Source: Galbula dea
Lineage: Eukaryota > Chordata > Aves > Piciformes > Galbulidae
Length of the DNA: 64,000 bases
NCBI GenBank assembly: GCA_013399015.1
Contig: VWZX01007020.1
Location: 1 to 64,000 of the forward strand
Reading direction: 5' to 3'
The translations under genes and the position numbers were made by a program. Positions within the stretch are counted from its first letter, which is position 1, and every line of letters starts with the position of its first letter. Below are positions 50,513 to 62,867 of this stretch, in pieces. The notes under the pieces were generated by a model, which made no database searches, was not told where the DNA came from, and worked only from the letters and a program-made list of their open reading frames with translations.

Positions 50513-53500
50513 GGGTTCAGTCTTCATCCTATTTATTCCTTCAAATGACATGAAGATATTTTAAGTGTTTCAGACTATTTCTGTGGACAAACTTAGGACT
50601 CCAGCTATTCAGAACATGTTTACCAAGCTTGGGTGCCTAAAACTTGTTGTAAAACATTTAGATTTTAGGAACTAAAATATTTGCAAATGTTCCACTGTCT
50701 GAGCGGTGTGGAGTTCTGGAGATGGCAAGATATCAACTTGAGGCCTGCCTTCCTATTTAAACCTGGTTCTGATGCAGTTCTGCTGCTGCCTTCCCTTTCG
50801 GGGGATGTAGCTTTTACCCAGAGTAGCTTTGCCAGTGAGACTAATAACGCTTTGTCTCTCCAGCCCTTCCCTGTGGTATGAGCCTGTTCAAGACATGCCT
50901 ATGTGATATGATGTGATCACAGCTGTACAGCCACTTGGTTTAGATCACTATTGATGTCCACCCTAAGTTCCTTACACCTTTTTTGCTACATTTTGTATCC
51001 ATTTCCAGAATGAAATAAGTTTTTTACAGGCAAGAAGTAGTGTTTTAACTGTGTCTGGGCTAGTACTATTGCTGACATTAGCAATGCTGCACTAAAATCA
51101 CACCTCTAACCAACTCTGTGCTACATGCTGCTTTACCAGCAAAAGTTTCTACTGCAGTCCTGCTGTCATGTAGTCATGTCAATTTGGTGCTAAATATAGG
51201 TGTTATGTGTGAAAATTTTGGCCTACCTGCCGTGCTTAAGAGAAGTCAATGATAAGCCTCATCTGAGCTAAGGTTCCTCCAGCTAAGTAGAAACATGCTA
51301 TCAACAAAAACCAAAACATATCTACACTTGAGATTAGCAAGGATATTATTTTTTTAAACAACAAGCAAATGTGACACGTATAAAAATGTGGGACAAATAA
51401 CACATAGATGGGCTTAGGAGGCACTGAGAAGCATACTTCAGTTAGTGGCTTCCCTGTTAACTGTCAGGACAGACATTTTGTGTATGGTATCATGAAGAGG
51501 CCAACATTGCCAGAACTGACTTCCCGCAGTTCCCACCAAGATTAGGAGGAGATTAAGGTGATGAGTACATTGAACAAAAGAACAGCTTTAGGGCTGAGTA
51601 CTCTCTCAACAATTAAAGATAGCAAAAATATATTAAAAACATATATTAAAGACATATCAAATACAGCAAGAAAAGAACACCTAAAGTGACCTATAGGCAC
51701 TTTTTCCACCCTGCACCAGCTCCGGTGGTCCTCTGATGCCATACTACAGTGGCTGAACTCACTTAACCAACAGAACATTATGCAGCAAAAGTATCAATAG
51801 TTTAGTGTTGAATTTTTGAATCAAATTAGCTCCAGAGCTGCTGGTACAGTGTGGGAGTGTAAGGCTTGAAGAGGTGATATGGAGTTGGGACATACTGATA
51901 GTGGCAGAGCAAAGGGAAAACAAATCTGATGGCAAATTATTACAGCATCTCAGACCCATATTATCGGCAATTGTGTATGTAATTCTGCACAAACCTTATT
52001 TCAACATACAGTTTTATCAGTCACAGTATCAGGGAGATATGCACAAAATTTTAGGACAATACAATAATCCTAAGCTACATCATGGGTGTTCTTACTTTTC
52101 ATAGGTCTTCTGCACCAAATGCAACTGTCAGTGAGAACATATTTGAGTTATTCAACAAGTGCAATTTTTATTTCACTGAAAAGCTCACCATTTCAGAATG
52201 ACTCCTGCATGTATACAAAATAAGCACGATGAGATACTGAAATTTAAGGAACAAATTCTGAAAACTCACAAATGTGAAAATGTGTGAAATGTAAACATTT
52301 GAATTTTAAGGGGAGTGATCTGATGTTAAAGTAGAAACTAAATTTAAGGCTGACATAGAGCATTTTCACATTTCAATTGAGTTGGAAAGGTGGGAAGATT
52401 AACCAAAATCACCACGTGCCTGTGAAAAATGTGACAGAAATACATACTTCTAGTAGGAAAAAAAATCAAATGGCTTAAATATTGATGTACATATTCATTA
52501 TGGCATCCTGTGCATACTTGTAATTTATCCTGTAGTCTGTCTGTCTTGTATCCTTCCATTCTTCCTCTTCCACCTCCGTTGTTACTTGTTGGGTGATTTA
52601 CTTAACACTTTGCAAGTGCCTCTCCTGTGCTATGCATATTCAGTTTATCAGAGCTTCTCAGAACAGGTGTCCTCAGGAGAGGAAGTCTTTTTCCTCCCAG
52701 CCACACTTTCTGTACACAAACAGCAAACTACAGTAATTGTGTCAAGAATTTAGAGCCAGACAGCAGAGGTGAAGGTCCTCTTTTTTGCGTTGTCTAGTAA
52801 AGGTGGTGGTTCACTTGACATTACTTACTTCAGAGCACTAGTTCCTTTCAGTTTCTTTTAATAATTAAATTGCCAGAAGTACTCAGTCCTGTTGCAAATT
52901 TGCTCTGCTGAGTTAATGAAGGTTTTACAGTTGGCTTCAGTGAGACAAAATCAGACCAACAACGGGTACACTGCAAAATCCAATCCTATATCTTTTGCAT
53001 TTTCGCTGTTGTTTTTCTGTGCCTTTCCTCCCACCTCATTTCTGCAGACTGCTTCCACAGAGAGGCAACCATTAAAAGGTCAACTCATGGTTTGGTGTGA
53101 GGGGAGCATTCAGCTTAGAAAGAAGTTTCCTTCTCCTTGCTTTCACCAGTTTGAACATATGTTGGTTTTCCAGCCTCTCTTGTACCAGCATTGTACTGCT
53201 TTACAGTGCCAGTGTTTTTGCATTACTCTTTCATGTTTCTGCTTTAGCCTCTGTCTATGGCATGGCATAATGCATGAAACTTAATCTTCCACCGTTTGGT
53301 TCCAAAAAGGCCAGTAAGGCATCTTGTAGGAAAGCAAAAAGCTCTGTTGCTTTCTCATGAGTTTTTGGCATGTTTTATCTTTAAATTCTGCTGTGGTGTC
53401 ACCCGATTCAAAACTTTGGTGCTTGCAGATATTTTCATAGTACAGGAGTTCATTGTTTCTCTTCTTTCCCCCTTTTTTTATTCTTTGGTAATTCATTATC

Positions 53501-56500
53501 ATCTACTTTGCACATTGAAGATAAAGGAATAAAGATAAATGAAAAGCTAGCACAATAGAAATCAATCACAAGTTTTAAGCTGTAATATTGGTTTGCTTTT
53601 AATGCAAGAATATTTTTGTATAAAGTAGAACTCACAGGAGGAAGACAAGCCTAAAATTTCTTACACTGGGTCATTTTAAAAGAAATATCTGGTAGTTCAC
53701 AAAACCCATATACACTCTTCCCAAATCATTTCAGATACTTCATAGTACTCCTGTAGTTAGCCCCATGATCTGTCCCTTTGTTTGCGTGCCTCAGTTAGAA
53801 GGTCCCCTCAGCTTAGGCACAGAAAAAGCAGATGTAGCAGTGCTGACCTGAGAATGCACTGTATTGCAAACTATGCATGCATGTTCTTAGCTTGGCACAG
53901 CTTGAATTTGATTCTGCAAAACAATAAATGAATTCTGATCAAGAAGCCCTGTCCTTAAGCATGTATGTTAATTACATACTTGTCATACATGTGTAGGCTG
54001 AGGGCTTCATTCTGGGTGAATGTCTGGACAGAAAGCGGGACATGCCAGACTGCAGGATTTCTGTAGCTCATAGTTCTCAGTGCTACAGTGCATGAGCAGA
54101 TTTAAGAAACCAGTCTCAATTTCCCCATCTGGGCAGGCAAAAATTAGGCATCAAAAGTTAGAGAGCACTTGTGAAAATGTGAATCGTGACAATGTTGTCA
54201 GAGCCAACAAAATCAAATGTTTACTGAGTCACAGAAACTACTAAAGACATTTGCTTATCATAACCAGGCAAGCATTTAAAATGAAAATTTGTTACATTTT
54301 CTGTTAGTGATGGCCTTTACTAAGAAACAAAAATTGAAACTAACATAGATTTAGGGCAGTGCAGCTATTATGAAAAGAGAGGATATGGGGAAAGCTTGAG
54401 ACCTTTTGAGAGGTGGGCTGTGATGGATTTATTTAAGGTGAATTAAGACATTATTGACCCAAACACCTATCCTGCTCTTTGACTTGAATTTCTATCTCCA
54501 TTTGTAGACAACAGAAAGCAATACTTGCTTGTATATCAGCTTTCCTGGGTCTCATTTCAGCATATGAGTGCCAGCCCACCTATTCTGACAAGAGTGTAAA
54601 CAGAGAAGAACAGACAATTGAGAGATAGATAGGTGAGAGGTATGAAGGAAAGTAATTTAAACCAGTACTGTCCTATACCTGTCAGAAAAAGAATAATTTT
54701 GTGCTGTGAAGATAAAAAAACATGTGCTTAGTAGTTTTCTTTAAACATTCAGGGTCAATAGCCTTTAAAGTGTAAGTAAGCAGTTTAACAGAGAGAATTA
54801 AATAAAAGGACAAGTCCTGTAACACAACATATTCTTTTGCTTTAGCACAATCTTATTTTAAAGGTAGCTGAATCAGTCCCACACAGATCTACCGGTAAGG
54901 AAACAACTTGGTAGTGGTTTCTATTGCATTCAGTAACTGCCAACTTTATAGCAAGGAGAAAGGATTGGGAAGCAGTGACTGCTGGTCCCAGTTCTGACCC
55001 TTATGGCTGTAAAAGCTCATCAAGAGCATCACCAGGACTATAAACAAAAGTTCTGCAAGAAAGAATCTGAAATCAAGTGGAGTGTCATGAGCTTTATCTC
55101 CTCCTGAAACAGATGGTTCACTATCTGTTCATTGAGTTTCTGTGGAAGTTTTACTGGAGTTGGGAAGCTGGGAACTGGCTCCTTGATCCCAGTCCTTGTT
55201 TGGAGAACACATCTAGCTTCACACTGTTGCAAATACCCCAATATGCTTTGACCCTGGTGATATTTGTCACATAGGAATCTTGCAGAATTAATTACAGCAA
55301 GTCTTTTGTTAAGACTTGTCTATCTTTATCTTGGGTGCTGTTTTTACAGCAACACAAACCATGACTAAGTGGCAGGGCTGTGAAATTTTCACCTTTATTT
55401 CATGGTAAGAGGCGAGAATACAGAAGGAAACAAAGAGGGCACCTGCAGCAGAAGACATTGTGTGGGAGAGAGTACTTGTGCTAAGTGAGGTTTCCCTAGT
55501 TATGAATTTGCTCAGGGTGGAATATCTTCTGTTACACATTTGTTTGATCTTACAAAATGTGCTTTTAATATAACCTTTTTTGTTGTTGTTGTTGTTGGTT
55601 TTGGGGGGTTTTTTTGAGTAACTGTTTGATGGAAAGAGGACAGGTTTTGCAATAACCTTCTGTACTGTTACTTCAAATTGTGTTGATTTGGTTTGAACTG
55701 GTCACCTCCTACCACATATTCATTTTGGTACTTTTCAGTGATACTGAAGCCTGAGACAACTGCCATGATAGAGTAGCTAGGCCTCCTCTGCTCTTCCCTC
55801 ATCGCTTTTCTTGGTCCATGCCCCTTCTCCTATCCTGGCTGTAGCAGTCTTTGGGCTCTCCCATGAGCCAGTGTCATTCACTGAAACAATATGTCCTTGG
55901 GTGTTTGTTTTCTTTTTTCTTTCTTTCTTTTTTTTTTCATTTTTGTGAGCTAGACTGGCTCACATCAGACTGGATCTGATGTGCAGAATAGCTGGTATGA
56001 AGTCATACCTGTCTTGTAAAACCAAGCCCTAAAAGTATGTTCTCTTACAGATATAATTGACATTGTGTGGATTATTTTAAATGGTGGTAGGGTTTTTTCC
56101 AAGGTCAACCTTCCTTTCATCTCAGAAAGAGAGACATAATGATATTTTGTCAACCTTGCTGACTATGCCTAAAGAGGCTCCAAATAAACATCCATTCTGT
56201 CTTCCTAAGATTTCAACTGTAGAGAGACTTAGTGTTAAGAGGAAAAGAAGGGAAAGGGACTTATCTTGATGTCTCTAATGTCCAAATGGCAACATTAATC
56301 ATCTTGTAGAGAGGTTAGTGCCCACTTTTGGCAGTAATTAATTGCCAGTTGGCCAGACAATTGATCACCGTATATATACCAAAGCATCAACATGTCCCAG
56401 ACATTGGTGGTTCACAGCACATGTGGAGTAGAGTGATCTGAGCATGGAGAGCATGTGTGAGAGTGTCAGGGTCCATGCATGCATGCAGCAAGGCCGATTC

Positions 56501-57189
56501 ATGAAAAGCCAAGTGAATCCAGAAGTCTTAGTCTTGATGAGCTAATCAACAGAGCTTGCCTAGTAGGTCTCTGCTGGATGTGTTCAGATTCATATCACTT
56601 TGTTCATGATAGATGTTGGCAGGTGTGACTTAGTTAATTCAGTCAACACAACCAGCAGTTTGACTATATTTATCTGTACCTGTTATCAACATCCAGGATT
56701 AGGGTTACTCTTGGTTACAGACCTCAAGAGATGGTTGGGATGCAGTTAGTGAGCAAGTTAAGGGAATTAGATGGAACATGTTTTTCTGGCACTGGCACAG
56801 TGGAATGAGACACCTCTTCATGGCCACCACTACCTGGAGACAACTCTCATGTGTCTCTCAAGGGAGGTAGAGGGACTGCCCATGAGTTTGTTCCTGCTGT
56901 GTCTTGGGATTTATTTTCTCTTTTTTTGGGAGGCTGTTTTTGTATTTTAAATTGAGGGACTTAAGAGCATGTGGTCCCAGCACCCCACCCCACTCACCTT
57001 GCCTACCACCTGCATGTTACCTGGCCACTCTTATGTTGGCAAAAATTTAAATTTTTTAATTTCACGTTTGAGTTAGTTGCCTCTATCTCATTGTTGCCTT
57101 TATTTTGTCATTAGTTTAAATATTAATGAGTCACTGAAAACCCCTGCAGAGCAAGGTGGACCACTCTGATGGCTGAGCACAATGAAGGC
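50511..57189. other. Long non-coding stretch, no gene recognised
   Basis: No gene or repeat family recognised. A 130-codon frame at 52,892-53,284 has no motif. Short inverted repeats occur (for example CACATCAGA/TCTGATGTG at 55,961-55,983). The part just upstream of the transposase fossil (about 56,300-57,190) might contain non-coding ends of that transposon, but no inverted terminal repeat was found. Confidence 0.5.
55576..55618 (+). repeat. (TTG)n and G/T-rich low-complexity tract
   Basis: Six TTG units followed by GGTTTTGGGGGG and a T-run. A C/T-rich tract with long T runs follows at about 55,908-55,942. Confidence 0.88.
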
Positions 57190-57191
57190 AT

Positions 57192-57960
57192 GTGATTAAT
57201 CGGCAAGTATGTGTTACGAATTTTATGACAGTTCAAAGCCAAAGAAGAAGGGAAAAGTTTGCTTGTAATGGACACCTTTATGTATTCAATCAACTCAGCA
57301 AAGGTCATATTTCTGTCGAATTTTGGCTTTGTGAGCAGATTGGACAATGCAAGGCCAGAATGCACACCAGGAATGGAGAAGTGACCAAGCAGATTAATCA
57401 ACATTCCCGCTTTCCTGTGGCAGCAAATGTTGAAGCAGGCACTTTTGTAACAAGGATAGAGTGGTGAGCTGAAGAAACAGTGGAGAATACAACTGAAGTT
57501 ATTCATTCATGATGTCCAACTTGAGCTCGGTGGTTCATGCAGTAATTCTGGGAACAGAAACTTTACGAAAAGCAATCTGGTGAAGGTGAAATCAATTAAA
57601 TGCAGGACCTCCACACCCAGGAAACCTGGATCACCTTGTATTACCCAAGGAATCCAAGACCTATTCACCAACCCAGGCGTGCATGACTTATTCTTGCTTG
57701 GAAAATAATTCTTATATTTGGCACAACAAGTTGGCTGCAAATTCTGCAAACATCCAATACCTGGTACATGGGTGGCACATTTGCAGTAACCCCAGACTCT
57801 TTGCCCATGTCTGTTTGATCCTCACAAAGAAGTATGGGTGTGTGCATCTGGTGTTGTATGCCCCTCTGTCAGACAAACAGTGGAATTCACTGACCCATGT
57901 ACAGTTGTCCCACAGAGAGTTGGCCATGGAGAGTTGTCCTAGACCCTTGGGACAGCTAGA
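57192..57960 (+). pseudogene. FLYWCH/MULE-type DNA transposase, decayed
   Basis: Two adjacent domains can be read. First, 57,192-57,467 is open and carries a FLYWCH-type zinc-binding domain: KFACNGHLYVFNQ, then FWLCEQIGQCKAR (W at 57,324, two Cys six residues apart) and NQHSR, where the family has H-x-H and the second His is Arg. A VEAGTFVTRI block follows, as in the family's spacer helix. Second, after frame changes near 57,510 and 57,725, the beginning of a MULE-type transposase follows: a PHPGNLDHLVLPKE spacer, LQILQTSNTWYMGGTFAVTP, then, after another frame change near 57,795, LVLYAPLSDKQWN. The Asp expected at the DGTF catalytic motif reads Gly (57,771-57,773). The remainder of the catalytic core is missing after about 57,940. 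There are stops near 57,465, 57,507 and 57,580. It is therefore a dead DNA-transposon relic, not a host gene. Its parent could be a MULE-like element or a FLYWCH-bearing relative. Confidence 0.78.
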
Positions 57961-58599
57961 TGATGTGGCTTGTTGGTAATAATGATCAAATGTTCTTTAA
58001 GAAGTACTTTTTAAAAAAGTGAATTGAAGTTCCCAGAGGAGGAATGCATCTAGCTATTTATTTGTTGAGGAAAAATAAGATGCAGTAGCATGCTTATTTT
58101 GTTATACAGCTGGTGACCACAATAAAAATTTAGGAATTATTTCCCTGCCAGTAGTCTGTAGAGACAGACTGAAGCAGGAAGAACTAAGGATGGGTGGGAA
58201 AGCGAGTGACCTGAAATTTCACATTACTGTGAAAGCAAAGCTTCACTTTATCCTGTACAAAAGAAGAACAGAGGAATAATTAGATTAATTAAGGTAATCA
58301 TCCAGTATGGATGAGGAAGGTTAAAAAACTCATAACCCTTTCTCTGAATCAAAACCCAGTACCTAAAACCTTGTAAGCCTTGAAAACAGGCAAATCTTAG
58401 TCCCTCCTCAGTCTGAGACTTTTTTAAAAACATCTTTATATAAAACTTGTGCAAGTCTCTCTGAATTTCAGAATCAAGTGGGTTAAGGAAAAATTATTAT
58501 TATTAAATAAAAATGCCTGTTCTTTGTCTTATCCTCAAATGCCTGTCTGTTTATGTGCTGATCTGAGTCCTGCTTGTATATTTCAAACATGTTCATGCA
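57961..58599. other. Non-coding stretch, nothing recognised
   Basis: Downstream of the transposase relic. I looked for the missing C-terminal half of the transposase and for inverted ends and saw neither. Confidence 0.5.
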
Positions 58600-58900
58600 G
58601 AAGTTCCTCCTGATACTATTCAGTCCTGCTTTTTTCAGTCCATGCTGCATAAAAGAGACATTTTCCAGCACCTGTATTCTCGCTGCTGCCTTCAGCAAAG
58701 CCCCGCAGATGACCCATTAGAAATACATGCTGACCTTAACAAATAAGGAGCCGACATACTTCACTCACAAAATTCAGAGAGCAATCAGATGGCATCCCAT
58801 TGACATTCATCACAGCTGCTGGCAACAGCCTTTAATTCATCTGGTATTTAACCAGGGTGAAATACCCTGTAGCTATATCATGTTTGTTGATGTTAGATGA
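58600..58900. promoter_or_regulatory. Candidate conserved non-coding block (weak)
   Basis: Balanced composition with several CpGs (near 58,680, 58,703, 58,752), E-box words (CAGATG near 58,787, CAGCTG near 58,814) and TTTAATTCATCTGG near 58,831. No coding frame or repeat explains it. The evidence is only textural and weaker than for the 43-kb block. Confidence 0.22.
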
Positions 58901-61900
58901 ACCCAGCTCATCGTCCGCTCACTAAAGTTCAGGATTTAGCACCAATCCATGGTTTGCAGGCAGTTCATCTTCTGCACAAAGTACTTGTCTTGTCTTTGTT
59001 CTTTATTATATATTCTGTTCTCCACAGCTGGGTTTCTAAACTCTCTTCTGCACACCTCCAACATGTAACTGAATACCTTTTCCTGGATTTGAGAGTACAT
59101 TCTGGCACAAGTCAGAGATGTAGCACATCGGTGACTTAATTAAGTTCAGTGACTAGAGGGAAATTTTCCAGCTTTCATCATTAAAAGTTAAGAATATTCA
59201 AGATGTGAAAAAAAAGCAAGTGTATTTTCAAGGTTGAATACTTAAGTGAAGTGGGCACAGCATCCTCCTAAAATGATGGATAGAAATGGGAGTTAATTAA
59301 GAACAATAGTTCAAGTAATGAATAGTTTTATGTCACATATTCATTGACTGCTGAGTCTTTAAAGAAATTAATTGGGCTTGATTGAGTTTGATTTTGATCA
59401 AGAGAAGCCAATGAAAGCTAATGCAGTCACTGGGGGCTAGAGCAAATCTTATGGGTATTAAATGTGGCCCACTGCAATTTGTGATTTTGTGAGACTTATG
59501 TCATGCCCTACTACATATAGGAGGTATTCTAACTGAATGCTGTAAAGTTGAAGAAGTAAAGCTTCCTAGATTTAATCCTGTTTCCATTGAAGTCTAAAAG
59601 CTCCTACTAACTTTAATGAGGCTAGTTTCATGCCCTGTATAACTCCAGGTACAAACTAGATCAGTGGTTGGGATAAATTTGAGGAAAAAGAAAACCAAAA
59701 GAAACAAAAGAAAACTTTTATCCACTTCATCTGTTTTGCATCTGATTTTGCTTTCAATATCTCTAATAGAGTTTTAACAATTTTTTTTCTTAATATTGTC
59801 ATCCATAAAATAAAATTCTCTTTAAAGACAACTTCTTTCTCTAAAGACCAGCTTCATCACCTTCATTAGGTTAACTGTGAGCCCTGGAGAAGTAATCTTG
59901 ACCTAGGAAACAAGAGTAGGGACGCAATAACTGCATAGAACACAAGGAAGAAGTTACAAATCATCCATGAATGATGCCAGAGGCAAAAAAGAATCCACAT
60001 CTCTCAGAGATGAGTCAGTTATTCTGGGCTATCTAAAAGGTTAAAAATAGTAAATGACAATTTTATGATTCCCAGCATTCAAAAAAGAATGAGAAAAGCC
60101 TCCAAATCATTTAAAGATTTTAAGTAATAGTAAATCCTAAGTACTTTTTAGGGCAATGGCAAGACTTCGTTTCTATTTCAGACCTTTTTATCACACTGTT
60201 GAAGGGTGGATATTTTCTAGGGGTTTTTTCCCCACATAAAAGAATATTGAAGTTCACAAATGATCACTCAACACTGAGATCACTCAAGCACAGGTACAGT
60301 GAGATTTGTGTCAAATCCATAAGAGGTAGCACAAACAAACATTATTAAAATAGTAGAATTAACTCTGGAAAAGTGCCAAGGGAACATAAAGTGGGAGGTA
60401 AAGAGAAGATGCAAATATATCTTTGAATTGACAATGATGCTCAGCTTAGAATTACTAAACAACTTGTACTTTATATAATTGGCTTTCTGAAGAGCGTGTT
60501 TAATTTACTATTCCTAATGATTTACTGGCATAAATTTGGTTCTTATACCATTTATAAATTGACAGCAAATTTGATTTTCCCAGTTCTGTTTATTTTTAAT
60601 AAGTGTTTGCTCTGCTGTCCAGCTAAGAACATTTCTTCTGATGATGGAGCCTTAAACCAAACTCCACCTTGACATTTCAAATTTATCTTCTGGCTAATTC
60701 AGTATGAAAGTGTTTGGGGTACTCTGAGAGTCTTGATTGTTAAAGGAAGGGTTCACAATTGCAAGTTTTGGTCTCTACATATTTTAATGAAAGGTGCCCA
60801 TCTTCCAGGACATCTCATAAGCATTTTCCTCATGAAAGTGGAGAGATCTGTGTTTAAACCTGAAGAAATTATTTAGGTTCTTCTTGCTCACTAGTAAAAT
60901 GTCCACAAAGCAAATAGATATGTGGTTGCAGAATGAGTTTGTATATGCATCATACTAGCTTCAGTCTGACTTGTGCAGGAAGCTGCTTCAGTGTGTATTG
61001 TCAGCTTTGCTGCGGCTGGATACTCTGCTCTTCAGTGTAGCTGTGTCTGCTTGTGGTGCAGTTACTTCCAGCATAGATACATAACTATGTTTTTACAGCT
61101 TTGGTACAAAGTGTGTATCTCTGTGTTCACAAATGCTGAGCAATCACCTGACAGTGTTGAATCAGGCACTCTCACTCTTGGGTTGAATTAACTGGAGTGC
61201 AAGATGTGGGCTTTATGCTATTGATGGACATGCAGGACTTAGTTCATACTGAGTGCCCTGGGACCCCATGTATTGCTTTTTGGATGCTAACTTTCACTGT
61301 GTTGAGGCTAGAGAGAACTCCAGTGGTTAGCTAATCTTTGTATACATCAACATAACTGAGGCTTGGACACACAGTTTATAAACTGCTACCCCAGGTAAGA
61401 TACTTACCTGAATAGACTGTCATTATCAGTAAAACTCCTGTGGTGTAAATGGCCCCTCATATAGTGCTAAAAGCCCAGACTGTCACCCTCAAGGTGAGTC
61501 AGTTGTTGTGGGTGAAAGTGTTGTTACCTTTGCCTTTCTATCAATCTGCTGGAGAATACTGTGCAGAGCAGGAAGAAGCACAACAGAACTTGCTCCTCAG
61601 CTTAATTCAGAGCCTGTTGTATTACCCTAAAGCAAAATCAAGGGTGTATTAAATACACTATGCAGCACTGTTCTTAAGTGGCAGTGCAAATTGCTGGCAC
61701 CCATGTAAGGGGTGCTGTGAGGTCTGACAGGAGAGGCATGTGAGTAATGAGGTGCAGTAACTGCTGTAGCTGATCCACTGGAGATGGAGACAAAACCCTT
61801 TGGCCCTCTGCCCTTTAGATGGAGCACTCTCTTTCCACCAAAACTCTGCAAACACAGATCATTCAATACATCCACAAAGGGGAAAAATGATGCTGTTGTA

Positions 61901-62867
61901 GGAAAGCTCTCTGCATCTATGGTTTGCTGTATTCCAATAGTCCTGTGTGTGACACCCACATAAACGAGTTCAAGCTGATTTGAGTCATTAGATATGACTG
62001 TTTGACATGGTGAACACAGGACAGATAAAGCAGCTTGTTTGCTAGTATCAACCCTCTACTGGCTGTGTGTTGACACTTCCCACACTCAGGGGTTGATTTT
62101 TTATTACTGTGATTTCTTCTTAGTCTTCCTGTTCTAGAATGACCCTTTTTATCTCGATTGTGTAAAACAGTATTGAAGGGATCATGGGTTTGAAATGCAC
62201 AGACATTTATTGTCATATGTGTATGATAGCTAAACTCAGGATGAGAGAGAGATCTTCTTAAGTGCACATGTAAAAAGTATGTATAGAACATGTATTTAGG
62301 TCTAATGGTGTTTCCTACATATCTGATAGCATGTATGTATTCTGAAGGTGTCACATAAAGGAGGGCAGTGTGAATGCAATGAAAGATGCAGTTTTTGTGG
62401 AGATTTACAGTAGGTAAAGTGATGAGTGAAACAAGAAAAATACCCTAAATATCAGAGTTTTTGAAATGTGACATTTAAACCAGAATTGGTGATGGAGTTT
62501 CATTTTAAAGAATCAGGACATCAGTATGTTAGAAGGAGTTTGTGTAGGTGGTTCATTGATGGTTCATGTTAAGTTCAACTTCACAACAGTCCTGCTTCAT
62601 CTTTGAATGGAGAAGTAAATTGTGTGGTTTTGCAATACCAAGAGTTCTGGAGGATCTGTGAGTTTGAAAGGTTACAAGGGGATATCAACAGAAAAGGTAG
62701 TCATTACCTTTGTCATTCTTATTGTGGTCATATTCATAAAAATTATTCAATGTTAAGAAGTGTTGGCATATGGTGTTTGCCAGTAGTTGCTTCTCTTTCA
62801 CCATTTTTCAGCTTGATTGTTGTAGTTGCTTTGAGTTTTCTTGGTTTTGCTTTTTAAAGCTTTCATT
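58901..62867. other. Non-coding stretch, nothing recognised
   Basis: AT-rich sequence. Minus frames of 145 codons (61,917-62,354) and 110 codons (61,627-61,959) have no motif. The segment 62,600-62,867, where the 3' end of the neighbouring CR1 should be, is not CR1 and is not recognised. Confidence 0.5.

Noticed and set aside
52892..53284. 130-codon plus-strand open frame
   Set aside because: No motif; the hydrophobic and Cys-rich end follows from T-rich sequence.
55961..55983. CACATCAGA/TCTGATGTG inverted repeat
   Set aside because: Nine-bp arms with a 5-nt loop are not far from chance frequency in 64 kb.
61917..62354. 145-codon minus-strand open frame
   Set aside because: No family signature, no splice or promoter context; overlaps another unrelated open frame.
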